Shown here one piece after another: positions 1 through 10,779 of a stretch of DNA of 64,000 nucleotides. Source of the stretch: Mermis nigrescens. Lineage: Eukaryota; Nematoda; Enoplea; Mermithida; Mermithidae. The notes under the pieces were generated by a model. It ran no database searches. It was not told the origin of the DNA and worked only from the letters and a program-made list of their open reading frames with translations. The stretch's first letter is position 1. Every line of letters starts with the position of its first letter. The stretch covers positions 12,619,814 through 12,683,813 of the forward strand of contig JAVLUZ010000142.1 in NCBI GenBank assembly GCA_036768485.1, written 5' to 3'. The translations under genes were made by a program, and so were the position numbers.

Positions 1-26
1 CAGAATTCCCATGCTGTGCATGTCTG
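1..26. mobile_element. right end of a truncated family D/E miniature element
   Basis: The first bases read AATTCCCATGCTGTGCATG, matching the terminal segment CTGTGCATGTATGG that closes family D copies near 48.6 and 54.35 kb. The rest of the element lies outside the window. Assignment to D rather than E is uncertain because both end in a similar way. Confidence 0.4.
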
Positions 27-273
27 CAAGTAACTATTGTTATTTTTAAAATATCACTGTGAAATAGATTCAGGAAAGCGTAGACATTATCTTGTTGATG
101 GTTTTCTAATTTTTTTCCGGGCAACAGTTCCCTTTCCTAGAATGAGGGCAGATAAGCCAAATCAATATAATCAAAGGGTACAACTGGCATGCAAACACTT
201 TCTTCTGTTAAACAGCAAATACAAAAGTTAATATTGATGATTTCTGTTTAACCATAACTTCAAAATTATTTAC

Positions 274-379
274 CTAATGCTTCCCATGTCGAATTAATAT
301 CCAATAAATCTGTCAAAGGTTTCCGAATACGATAAGGAAGTTCAAAAACGTGCAAGCAATTAGTTTCGATTTGCGTCAT
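274..379 (-). CDS. First coding exon of a death-domain-like protein (Tube/Pelle/IRAK type?)
   Basis: Read on the minus strand, an ATG at 379 opens 35 codons ending at a good splice donor (GCATTAG|GTAAAT), leaving one base of the next codon. The peptide contains ELPYRIRKPLTDLLDI followed by NSTWEAL. This resembles the start of death domains in the Tube/Pelle/IRAK group, where a leucine-rich helix 1 with a conserved L-D pattern is followed by a W-x-x-L helix. Such proteins act in the cytoplasm and link Toll receptors through MyD88 to NF-kB signalling. Further minus-strand open sequence at about 45-135, with ERELLPGKKLENHQQDN and then YAFLNLF, could be the next death-domain helices, but I could not settle the splice junction. 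The gene would continue to the left of the window. Start choice: the only ATG in this frame immediately before the homologous region. The family call rests on pattern memory only. Confidence 0.42.
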
Positions 380-685
380 GCCAAAATATGAAATTATTTG
401 CCATCATATTCCGATACAAAAGTATTGTAGCAAGCCTGAATGAAAACAAATAAACAATAAAAACAAATAAGATTTCCGAAAACTACATAAGTATTTGACA
501 AATTGACCAATTCATTTAGGGAAAGGCGTAGGAATTCGTAGTGGCGATCGTTACGAGAAAAAATTTTAAAAAAGTCCTATATAAGAATTTAATTATTGCT
601 GCCAAAACAGCTAAAAAATTATCGAGAATATTTAAGACAGGGACCACAGAACAAAGAGCTTATAACAAATGCGGCACGTCGACAC

Positions 686-940
686 CATACGTGGGCAGCA
701 AGAAAATTCTGGGGGGTGCAAGATTTTATGAAGGTCAAAAAATGGCCTTAAAAATGGTGGTATGGCGAAAAAACACCATTTTTCGACGTCTCTCATCAAG
801 CACTATCCATTGGCATCAAAAAATTGCGAAAAAAACGAAAAAAATTTCAAAAATTGAATTCTGGGGGTATTTTGATTTCTGGGGGGGTATTTTGGTTTCA
901 GGGGGTGCATACCCCCCTAAACCCCCCACGCCCAGGTGTG
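686..940 (+). mobile_element. hAT-type miniature element, family A, copy 1
   Basis: Terminal inverted repeats CATACGTGGGCAG and CCACGCCCAGGTGTG bound about 255 bp with the family core (TTCTGGGG, AAAAATGGCCTTAAAAATGG, CGAAAAAACACCATTTTTCG, TCCATTGGCATCAAAAAATT). The 8-bp flank GTCGACAC is perfectly duplicated at 678-685 and 941-948, as expected of hAT transposition. Non-coding; open frames across it are repeat shadows. Confidence 0.88.
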
Positions 941-1739
941 GTCGACACTAGTGATCGACCGGGGCCCCCGGCCCCGGCCCGGCAATCCCCGGCCATTTTT
1001 AAGCATCCCCGGCCCCGGCCGGGGCAAGGTCGAAAAATGGCCGGGGCCGGGGAAAAATTTAGTGTAATTCGTATTTTGTACAGGCTTTGATACTAGCACT
1101 TATTTATCAATGAGCAAGTGTTAATTTTGAGAGCTGTACTGATTAGACCATATGTATACTTACTTAATCCTTGTTATAACTTTGCTACTGTGTATAAATG
1201 AGCTTTTACTGAATAAATGTTCTGGAAAATCTGCATGTTTTCGATTCCTCCACTTAACTTACTTAAACTAAATGCTACTTTTAACTCATTCATTCATGGC
1301 TATGGCTAAAAGATTTAGAGTTGACAAATACGTTCTATTTCTAGTTGAATTGTATGTTTTGAACAACCTATTTTTACAAAAAACACTTACATTTAATTGA
1401 ATGGGAACCGCGTGCTTTAAAACGCGTTTCTTGTGTAATAGTTATTAGGACGGAGGTTAATTATAGGCGAATGTAAACTTCGCTGCAGAATTGCGTCCGA
1501 TCCGATAAACTAAATATGTCTCCTATAGTTTCCTAAGGTCCAGAGTTGAGGGAGGGGTGAAATCCCAAATTGGAGGACCAGCAAATTAAGTGGTGGACTA
1601 TTATTAGCCGACTCTATTTTAATGTACGAGCTTCTTGTGCTTGTACAGAGATCTCCGAAAAGGTTTTTGTATGAGCTAACAAATTTTTGTAGCAATATTA
1701 TTCAAATATATTTTTAAACATACACATTTTCGCATACCT

Positions 1740-2710
1740 ACTATCAGTATGTGACAGTGTTTTTTTGTACAACGTACCTTTGTATATACATGAACAAAGA
1801 TGGTACCCAAAAGTCTTTGTACATTTTGTACCAGTGTTTTTTTGTACACGGTCCGTTTGTGCATGTACAAAGATGGTACCCAAAAGTCTTTGTACATTTT
1901 GTACACACAAATTTTTGCTTACTATAATATGGTACAGTAGCGATTTTAGTGTGGTAAAACAGGGTATTTTGACTTTTGATTGTATATTTTAGCTAATTTC
2001 TGGGTTTCTAACGCCAAAAATTACTAAAATTGTCTCAAAACGGCGCGAAGCGCCTAAAAATTTGACATTTTTCCATTCTAAATACAAATTTTGCCATTTT
2101 AAAATATATAGGACAGACAATTTTTCATATCGGAGCGAAGCGCCGAAAATTTTGTGGAATTTTACACCTTTTTACAGTTTTTATCTTCCCAAAAATCTTT
2201 GTACATGTACAAAGATAGTCCTGAAAAGTCTTCGTACATCGGGAAAAATCTTTGGCGAATACAAAAAAACACTTTTTTATACATGAAAATTTTTGTATAC
2301 TTTAATATGGTACCATAACGATTTCAGTGTGGTAGAACATAATTTTTCGACCTTTAGCAGTATATTTGGCTAGTTTTTGGGTTTCTGAATATTTGACGTT
2401 TTTCCATTTTCCCATTCTAAGCGCAGTGTTGTTTATTACAAGATTTAATTCGCATATTACAATTTTTGTAATATTTCTGATTTTGTAGTACAACTTGTTT
2501 TAGCTTTCTCAGTCGAGTTTTATGTGTCAATTCCATCAAAAGCTCATACAAATTTCGGCACTTCGCGCCGAACTAATATTATCAACTGAATTCAGGCCGA
2601 ATTATCACATTTAGAAGCACGGTCTTTTTGTATTCGGCGAAGATTTTTGCTGATGTACAAAGACGTTTCAGGACCGTCTTTGTAGATGTACAAAGATTTT
2701 CGCAGAACAA
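1740..2710. repeat. GTACAAAG-palindrome / GGCGCGAAGCGCC hairpin repeat region
   Basis: Recurring units join TTTTTTGTACAACG...TGTACAAAGATGGTCC, with near-palindromic TGTACATGTACA, to short hairpin words of the form GGCGCGAAGCGCC/GGCGCTTCGCGCC (about 2,042, 2,135 and 2,558). The same combination recurs at 9.06-9.77, 16.3-16.5, 51.66-51.77 and 52.43-52.7 kb, so it belongs to a dispersed element and not to a gene. Confidence 0.6.
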
Positions 2711-2754
2711 AAACTGTAAAAAGGTGTAGAATTTCTTATTGCGAATTCTACCAT

Positions 2755-3075
2755 TTTAAAGATTTTCAGGGGTAAGCGGCTGCAAAAATGGAGCCGCTTA
2801 CCCCCTTCCCTTGGAAATGGCTGAGAAATATACATGTGACAGGGTATTTGGGCCATCTCCCACCCACGCTTTGAAGCCTCGAACTTCCTTGAAAGTCAGA
2901 AAATATTTGACCACCCTCCCCCATTTTTTGGCGAAAACCTGCACTTTTTTTTGCTATTTTTATGTGTTTTTACCACTTTCGATCTATTTGCTAACCCCTT
3001 CCTTACAAAAATGGCGAGGGACCCCTACCCTAGATTTCTAGCCGTTATATGTATACCGAGGGACCCTCATAAAAT
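2755..3075. repeat. Dispersed ACCCCCTCCC-type repeat segment
   Basis: Contains the motif series AGCCGCTTACCCCC, then CATGTGACAGGG, TTTGACCACCC and a tail ending in a 'gtcgagg/atggcgaggg accc' signature. Related segments occur near 10.78-10.98, 11.47-11.72 and 54.41-54.6 kb. Non-coding repeat nested in the 949-3716 element. Confidence 0.4.
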
Positions 3076-3954
3076 TTTAAGCGATTACATGCATGTTTTA
3101 TAGTGATAGTTCATCTATTTACTCTAGCTCACATTCTAAAATAATGTATCACTTCGTGAAATTCTAACAGTTAGGTAGGTATATACACTTTTGCCCTACT
3201 AAAAAATTAAGTTCAAAAAAATTCAAAAGGTTTTCACCAAAAATCGTCTGACAGTGATTTGTGTCTTGGACCCTGAGGGGGTAATACCCCTCCCTTCTCA
3301 TGGGAATATGTGATGTCTCATTTATTACATCCAATACCTATTGCATCAAATCGCTACAGCAGCAGTAGCAGTAGCGAAGATTCAAATGATATAGAGTGTG
3401 CTAATAGCAGCGACACAGACTTTATTGATGATTCAGACAATGAAAAACTGGACTAAATTTGTTTCTTGTGACATAAATAGTAATAAAACTTGATATGAAA
3501 AGGCGCACCTACCTTTGCGCTTGCCATTTACTACTGAATGGAGCAGTCGCTCATTATTTCTTTTCCTATGCCCACCCCAAGTATGTGTCATGCAATAATA
3601 TTTTTTTGTCTCACCCCGGCCAGCCCCGGCCCCGGCCCGGCGGCCGGGGCCGGGGATTTTTTCAGCCCCGGTACCGCCCCGGCCCCGGCCAAAAAAGTCG
3701 CCCCGGTCGATCACTAGTCGACACATCTATCATCTATTTGTCGCAACGACAGCTTGAACCGAAATCACTCGACAGTACCTAATCATTCGGACACTCCAGC
3801 GACGGGTGAAAATCTCCTTTCACCCCACGCTATGTGCACGTACATACGAGTGTAGTGACTACGTCAGTATCACTGCGCTTTTCGTCATACTCGTGGTAGC
3901 TGTTCTAATCGTAAAAATTTAATAGGATAAGTAAAAAATTGAGTGCACCATAAA

Positions 3955-4390
3955 GTAATTTTTGCACTTCTTCATGGCAGTAATTATTTGTAGTCAACTG
4001 CAAATAATATAGTGCACACTGTTATACTATTCAGTCAAAAACCAACGGCCTAGATAGCAAAATTAGTTCAGACACAGAGTAATATTATTTGCAGTCGAAA
4101 ACCAGCAACTTAAACTGCAAATAATAATGCGCAAAGTGTAATATTATTTGCAGTCAAATGGCCTAGACTGCAAATAAGATCGGACACACTGTAATATTAT
4201 TTGCAGTCAAAAACCAAAGGCCTAGACTGCAAATAATATTACACACAATGTGAAATTTTTGCCGTCAGAAACCAGCGACCTTGACTGCAAGCAATATAAC
4301 ACAATTTACTGCATTATTTGCAGTCTATGTTGCTGGTTTTTGACTGAAAATAATATTTTACTGTATGCTAAATTATTTGCAGTCGCCCAG
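3955..4390. repeat. Tandem array of about 60-bp units with TTTGCAGTC
   Basis: Six or more degenerate copies of a unit containing AATATTATTTGCAGTC, AAAACCA, GGCCTAGACTGCAAATAA. Each unit is internally near-palindromic (ATTATTTGCAGTC versus GACTGCAAATAAT), so the array can fold into serial hairpins. It directly precedes the LINE remnant. Confidence 0.75.
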
Positions 4391-4399
4391 TTATTTTAT

Positions 4400-6700
4400 T
4401 AATATCAAATGTTTGCTATGTAATTCTCGTAGTATTGTTAATAAGTTAGGGAAACTTCATTCTCCTAAATCCTGCAAAATTCGATATTGTTTCTTGTGAA
4501 ACCTGGCTAAATGAATCTACTTCCGACAGTCTATTATGTCCATTAAAAAATTATCCTATTCAGAGTTTTTATTTTTAATAAAATCCTTCGCTCGATGCGT
4601 TAATGTTCCTGCTTCTCGGTTTGTGTTCGATGCTTCAGTAATTGAAATTTTAAAAGGTGGAGATGTTATTAGATGTTTGTTAGTTTATAGACCTCCTCAG
4701 TATGATTTTTAAACAGCAGTTCGGATATGGAATTCTAATTGGATGGCTACAAATAGTTGTCATCCCGTTATTATATTAGGTGATTTAAATTTGCCTGAAA
4801 TAGATGGGCTACATGGTACTGTTACATTTAATCCATTAAACGAATTATTTTTTGATTATTTATCAGCTAGTGGTCTGCAACAATTAGTTAGAGAAAATAC
4901 CCATGATGATACTTTATTTGATGTATGCTGCATATGACGTTTTTAATGTCCAGATTCTTCCTTTTTTCAACTAGTGACCATAATTCAATTCTATTTTGGA
5001 AAGCTTAACTAGTGATTTTCATGATAAAGATGAACCTTGCTCTAATTTCAATGAAGCGGACTATGACAGTATTGTTACATTGTTATCCTCCGCTCTTGAC
5101 CTGCCCTTTTTTGCACATGCTCAACAATTAATGTTATAACCGCTATCTAATGCGCAAGGCTAATACTTTCAATGATTATTTCGCTTCTGTGGCAGTTTTC
5201 TAGTGACATTACTGACGCGAATTTCCTTTATCAGAAGCACTGTGATTTTTCGCTTTCTGACGTCCTTTCCAGTGAGAATTGCATATTGGAAGCCATTAAA
5301 CATCTGAATAATTCAACTGCAATTGGTCCAGATAGCATATGTAATCTTTTTATTAAAAAATTGTCGCTTCAAATGGTAAAAGTCACGCTTAATTAATGTT
5401 TTTACAGTATCTTTTCTGTCTGGAAATATTACCGAGCTTCAAAGCATGGCATGTTATCCCTATTTTGAAGAATGGGATTTAGCAGGCAGTCGAAAATTAA
5501 AGCCCTGCTTCTCTTCGTGGTTCTTATTGCCAAAATTATGGAAAGAAATATTAATAGTCAATTGTTGAAGTTTCTTAAGGTTAATAAAGTAATATCTCCT
5601 TTCTCAATTTATTTTTCAAAAGATTAAATCTTGTGCAACACAGTTGTTAGAGTGTAGATTTTCTTGGATTCAGTCTGTTGACTAAAAAAGGAACTGTTGA
5701 TATAATATACCCAGATTTTTCAAAAGCATTCGATGGAGTTGATAGTGAAAAACCTCTTATTAAGTTAGATGGATAAGTGAAATAACGGGTAATCTCTATA
5801 TATATGTGGTTGGGGAAGGCTTATTTGTTAAACTGTTCTCAGTGTGTTCGCATTAATCAGTCTTTTTCAGGATACGTGCCTGTCACCATATGTCATCCAA
5901 GGAAGTGTTCTTGAACCTACACTCTTTTCGACTCTTATAACTTATATATGTGATACTATTCATAGTACAGTTTATATTTTTTATAGGATAAGATTTTTAA
6001 GTGGGCAATTACATGGGATTTACCTATATCATGTACCAAAAAGTCAAGTTCTCTATTTGGGTAATAATAATCAAAAAGTTGTTTACAGACTAAGTGGGGA
6101 AATTATTTTCTAGTGATAACCACTTTGTCCGTGGTTTAGAACTTTTGATTTCACAGAATTTTAATTCATATAACATTATAATTCTTCGATTAAAAAGCTT
6201 TCTCTGGATGTATTTTAATACGCAAATCATTCTTTCAAGTGATAAATGTAACCTTGTTAAAGCTTGTATTTGTTACCTTTATAAGAGTAATGCTGCAGTG
6301 CATGGAACCCTCTCTACCTTAGTGATATAGATCGACCGGGAGTTGTTCAACGTAGATTCACTAACATTCTTTCTCACGTAGATCATGTAATACAATTTAA
6401 ATTATGCAGACTTGAATTAAGACGCTTGCAGATTTGCTCTGTGTATGATGTATGAAATTATTTGTCATAAATCATGTTTAGAAGTTTATTATTTTTTGTA
6501 TTTAATCTTGATATTACCCGCAGCATTAATAAATTTAAATTAGTTATACCTGTTGTTCATTCTAATTAAGAAAAGTTCGATTTTATTTAAAAATATGTCG
6601 CAGATTGAACGATCTTCCTGACTTTATTGTTTTTTCCCTAACCTAAACATATTGAAATCTAGGTTAGCAAACTCTGATTTATCTATATATCTTGTGGGGG
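4400..6700 (+). pseudogene. Decayed non-LTR retrotransposon (CR1/Jockey-like LINE), endonuclease plus reverse transcriptase
   Basis: Broken plus-strand frames follow the order of a LINE second open reading frame. At about 4,410-4,540 an endonuclease N-terminus is recognisable (NSRSIVNKLGKL, FDIVSCETWLNES). At 4,743-4,937 comes the endonuclease motif VIILGDLNLP. At about 5,270-5,390 an RT lead-in reads AIKHLNNSTAIGPDSI. At about 5,700-5,740 lies the RT block YPDFSKAFDGVD, and at 5,890-5,930 a degenerate QGSVLEPTLF block. A 3' tail (about 6,330-6,480) contains VQRRFTNILSHV and RRLQICSVYDV, typical of the CR1/Jockey C-terminus. Stops and frameshifts separate every block and the YADD-type catalytic motif was not found, so it is dead. 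A host protein is excluded by this domain order. Confidence 0.85.
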
Positions 6701-7023
6701 CGTGTAAAATTTGTTATTCCATTGACTCGTATGTCGCTTAATAATTCGTAATGGTATCTATTATGTATCTTGTCATTTTGTTTTTTATCAGTTTGATTTA
6801 TTAGTAATAAAATTTCTGGACGGATTTCAGAGTAGTTGAAAATTTTCAAAAACTGTGTTTTTACGGTTTCAAGCAGAGATCTTCAATGCAGGTTCAAAAA
6901 ATGGAAGGAAAGCCATCAGAATAAAATTATAAAAAAATCCGTACATTTCCATGATTTACCAGTCCCTTTTTCTGCTTTCACATGAAATAACTGCTTGAAA
7001 CACCATAAAAACGCAATTCGAGC

Positions 7024-7122
7024 TGTTTGAGGATTCAGATTGGTGCTAGATATGAAAAGTAAAAAACGCGATTCGAGATGTTTGAGGATTCAGATTGGTG
7101 CTAGACATGAACTAAGCCCAAG
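7024..7122. repeat. Direct tandem duplication, about 50-bp unit
   Basis: TTTGAGGATTCAGATTGGTG followed by CTAGAYATGAA occurs twice, once starting near 7,026 and once near 7,079, each preceded by CGMRATTCGAG. This is a simple two-copy tandem duplication. Confidence 0.8.
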
Positions 7123-7208
7123 TAGAGATGGGGCGAAAATTGCGGAGTGGACGAAGGAAGCGGAGCAATTTTTGCCCCATCAACTCAGGCTGAGCTCATG
7201 CGCTGGCA

Positions 7209-7462
7209 CTAGTGATCGACCGGGGCGATTTTTGGCCGGGGCCGGGGCCGGCCGGGGTCAGACAAGGAAAACAGTATTGTATGACACATACTTAGGGTGG
7301 GCATAGGAAGAGAAATAATGAGCGACTGCTCCATTCAGTAGTAAATGGCAAGTCAAAGTTAGGTGCGCCTTTTCAAATCTAGTTTTATTACTATTTATGT
7401 CACAAGAAACAGATTTAGTCCAGTGTTTCATTGTTCTGAATCATCGCTGTCTGATCTGTAGG
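7209..7462 (-). mobile_element. Truncated family G (GC-rich hAT) end
   Basis: Begins with TAGTGATCGACCGGGGCGA, the same terminus as the 949-3716 element, and then follows the reverse complement of that element's right end through the GGCCGGGGCCGGGG block, the ACACATACTTAGGGTGGGC segment and the TCACAAGAAACAGATTTAGTCC segment before similarity fades. The other end is missing. Confidence 0.75.
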
Positions 7463-8310
7463 GTCAATTTCAAAAATTGCCAAACTACGGACTCCTGGCT
7501 GCTAGTCATTCATATAAAAACAAAAATAAATTTGTTATAAATCCTAAAACCAGTGACTGAATATAATTGCGATTTGATGTAATCTACATGGAAAATTTTA
7601 GTGAGAGCTAACTTATAGAAGCGAGCATACATGATCATGGGGGACTCTGGGGTTTTCACCTGTGACTGTAACGCAGATAACGCAAAGTTTGTTAGCGCTT
7701 AGTTTACTTCTCTTCTGTAGAGGATTAATCTTTAAGCTTAGCTTGCTTTATTTCCTTCGCTTTTATTGCGGATTAAATGAGCTAATACTTCACTGTTGAA
7801 TAGCGGATCGCTACCTAGATCGTCACTATAGAGCGGATTTAAATTAAAGACAACGCAGAGTATATCTACTTACCTTTTACTTCTTCACGAGAAAACGTAA
7901 GGGTGACGACGGTTACAAATCTGTTACGGGGCGAATCGGTAACGGAAACTCGGACGATGTGAAGCGGACGAATCGAAGTGAAAAACGGAGAAGAGCGCAA
8001 AAATGCTAAGGTCACAATTATTTATACAACTTGTTTAACAGATAGATACGCGAGACAGGAAATCTAATTTAAGAGTTTGCGACAAAAGCGGAAATACGAT
8101 GCTTGAACAAAATGTGTNNNNNNNNNNNNNNNNNNNNNNNNNNNNNNNNNNNNNNNNNNNNNNNNNNNNNNNNNNNNNNNNNNNNNNNNNNNNNNNNNNN
8201 NNNNNNNNNNNNNNNNNTAAAGTGTAAGGAAGCATTGTGCGGAATGTAGAGCATTCCAAGCACCCAAAGTGTGCGATTTTTGCTCAAATTGAAGCGTCGT
8301 CAAACGTGTC
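7463..8310. other. Non-coding stretch with assembly gap
   Basis: Positions 8,118-8,217 are a run of exactly 100 N, an assembly gap of unknown true length. The flanking sequence holds no frame with recognisable motifs. Apparent minus-strand frames across the gap are artefacts of the N run. Confidence 0.7.
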
Positions 8311-9994
8311 TAGTAGGGGATGTTCCGATTAATCGGAATCGGAATCGGAATCGGTTGGAATCGGTCATTTTTTGTGGGATCGAATCGGAATCGGAATCGG
8401 CGATAATAAATCTTGGAGAATCGGCATCGGAATCGGAATCGTTATTCCTAGGTTTTTAAGAATCGGAATCGTATCGGAATCGGCTAAAATTGGTCCAATT
8501 ATCGATTCGATTCCTTTTTATTTTAATTATAGCAGAATTAGAATAGGGAAATACAACTTTAACCTTCAAAACGTAAAAATAAACAATTTTTCCCGTATAA
8601 TAAAGTACTGGTAACCCAATTCTACATCATATATATGACAAAAAACAGATCGCGCGGGTACTGGTCAAGTCTTTATTCATCTGAACGTCACATGCATACT
8701 AATGTCTAATACTGAAATTTAATTTCGGGCTGATTATATTTTAGAAATAATAGTTTTTCAGCCTTTTTGCCTTGTAATCTGCTTCTTAGCGGATTCTAGC
8801 GCCACTAAACAATTGCTCCGATGGGACGCTCGTAGCTGGGGCTGCCAAATATTTTCTTGCTAAAGTCGACATTAGCAGATAGGTTGATCGCTTCTCTTCC
8901 CATCAGGGGCGGATTTAAAAGGGCGGGGGGGGGGGCGGCCGCCCCTAATTGGCCTAAAATATTCGGCGAGATAAAGAATGGATATGCAATTTGCAATGAG
9001 TTTTGGCCGTCAGTGACCATAATTTCTCAAATTTTTTCAGCGACTTTCTTGGCGACCTGGAAGCACGGTTTTATTGTATTTGGCAAACATTTTTCCCGAT
9101 GTGCAAATACTGTTACGGACCGTATCTGTACATGCACAAAGATTTTTGGGAAGACAAAAATCGCAAAAAAGGTCTGAAATTCGCAAAATTTTGGCGCTTT
9201 GCGCCGAAATGAGTATTTGTGTGTTCTATATATCTGTAGCATGGCAGAAATTGCATTTCAAAAGGAAGAATGTCAAATTTTTCGGCGCTTCGCGCCGTTT
9301 TAAGACGATTCTTAGTGATTTTTGCCCTTAGAGACCCAGAAATTAGCTGAAACACACTACCAAAAGTCGAACAACTCTGTTTTTCCTTCCTGAAATCGCT
9401 ACTGTACCATACAGTAGTACCCAAAAATTTATGTGTACAAAATTTAAAAAGATTTTTGGGCAGACAAAAACTGTAAAAACTTGTAAAATTCGCTAGAATT
9501 TTCTGCGCTTCGCGCCGAAATGAGTAATTGTTAGTCCTACATATCTTTAAAATGGCAGAATTTGCATATTTTCAGAAACTTTTGTCGTTAGAAACCCAGA
9601 AATTATCTATAATACACTACCAAAGATCGAAAAGTTTGTTTTACCACACTAAAATCGCTACTGTACTATATTATAGTACACAAAAATATGCAGGTACAAA
9701 ATGTACACAGACTTTTTGGGACCATCTTTGTACACGTACAAACGGACCTTATACAAAAAAACACTGATTAGCTACCTATATATTTGACATGTTTGTCGCA
9801 AGAATCGGAACCGGAATCGGAATCGGCCGATTCCTGTTATTTTGGAATCGAAATCGAATCGGAATCGGCTGTCTTGAGATTTGCAGAATCGGCATCGGGA
9901 TCGGAATCGGCTTTTCTGAGATTTAAAGAATCGGAATCGAATCGGAATCGGTCATTTTCAAAAAGCGAGTATCGGCATCGATCCCTAAAAGCTG
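8311..9994. mobile_element. GGAATC-repeat-ended element (composite)
   Basis: Two arrays of the hexamer GGAATC/AATCGG (about 8,328-8,520 and 9,800-9,985) face each other around about 1.3 kb. The outer edges TAGGGGATGTTCCGATTAAT and ATCGGCATCGATCCCTA are roughly inverted, like hAT termini. A family B element (8,904 onward) is nested inside. No clear 8-bp target duplication was found, so the boundaries are approximate. Confidence 0.5.
8904..9780 (-). mobile_element. Family B hAT-type element, left-truncated copy
   Basis: Starts CAGGGGCGGATTTAAAAGGG, the reverse complement of the right terminus of the complete copy at 15,902-16,653, and then follows that element (GGATATGCAATTTGCAATGA, ATAATTTCTCAAATTTTTTC). 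It runs into repeated GTACAAAG/GGCGCTTCGCGCC units. The opposite terminus is not seen. Confidence 0.65.
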
Positions 9995-9999
9995 AAGCC

Positions 10000-10770
10000 A
10001 ATGCAAAGAATTTTCCAGCTGACAAATTCGATTGCATTACTTGCAGCAATTTGTAAGCAGTAGGTCTGGAACGTAATTTGTACCGTTTTTCTCGATTTCA
10101 AATAGACTCGCGACATTTTTATAGTCTTTTTATCACTTTATCTGTGATTTTGTTACGCTAATACAAAATGTAGCTCTCTGACAATTGAACGATCACTGCT
10201 ATTCATCTGTAAGATTTTGTATTTGATAAAAACGTACAAAAAATGCTACTGAGCATTTAATCTGATTAGCGAAGATGATGGATGACTAATGCATGATCGA
10301 TGAGCAGCGATTATATAATAATCTGTAAACAACTACTGGTGGTCATTTTGGGTGTCTAAAGAATCACATTTTTAGTCAACTTAACGATATTATTATATCG
10401 AGAAAAATAATGCTAATCGTGTTTAGGCCCTCTACGTGCAAACTACCGTAACTAACGGGTGAAATTTGGCAGCCGAAAATTCTTCTATATGTTCTACCTT
10501 TTTAGTTACGTCCCATTTAATTTGAGCCGAAATTGCCCGCTTGGCACTCGGATAAAACTAAATACACACACGTTAGACGCCCTGTCCTTTATTATGATTT
10601 CTTGCTTTGCTACGTATTTATGTGTGTACGTTTCGGGCCATTTTAAGAATGGAAGGATGGACAGTTTATAAAATATGCTGAGCGTCATTGAGGTAGTTTT
10701 TGAGCATGCTCTTTTAAGTTGTATCACAATTGGGATTTAACTGTTATAGTCGCCTACAGTTCTAACCCAC
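10000..10770. other. No recognisable feature
   Basis: AT-rich intergenic or intronic sequence. Short open frames on both strands (for example 10,459-10,727) lack motifs, splice-site support or codon bias. Upstream ACADVL exons could lie in or beyond this stretch but I did not recognise any. Confidence 0.5.
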
Positions 10771-10779
10771 ACCCATACA

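Larger units (their letters stand above)
949..3716. mobile_element. hAT-type transposon with GC-rich ends (family G), transposase not recognisable
   Basis: The ends are perfect inverted repeats TAGTGATCGACCGGGG, and the 8-bp target duplication GTCGACAC is at 941-948 and 3717-3724. Both ends carry CCGG/GGCC-rich blocks (about 955-1055 and 3610-3705). The 2.8-kb body is AT-rich and holds degenerate repeats with GTACAAAG palindromes and GGCGCGAAGCGCC hairpins (about 1,755-2,710). Near the right end, 3,313-3,456 encodes a short serine/acidic-rich frame (SSSSSSEDSNDIE) that could be a transposase tail. No catalytic domain is visible, so it is probably non-autonomous. Confidence 0.85.

Noticed and set aside
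541..951. 136-codon plus-strand frame
   Set aside because: Most of it is family A copy 1 translated; the same peptide pieces recur in every other family A copy in all orientations.
917..1099. Pro/Gly/Arg-rich open frames across the GC blocks at 0.95-1.06 kb (and similarly 3.6-3.7 kb, 58.8-58.9 kb)
   Set aside because: They lie wholly in CCGG/GGGCGG terminal repeats of hAT-type elements, are open on both strands and share no codon bias.
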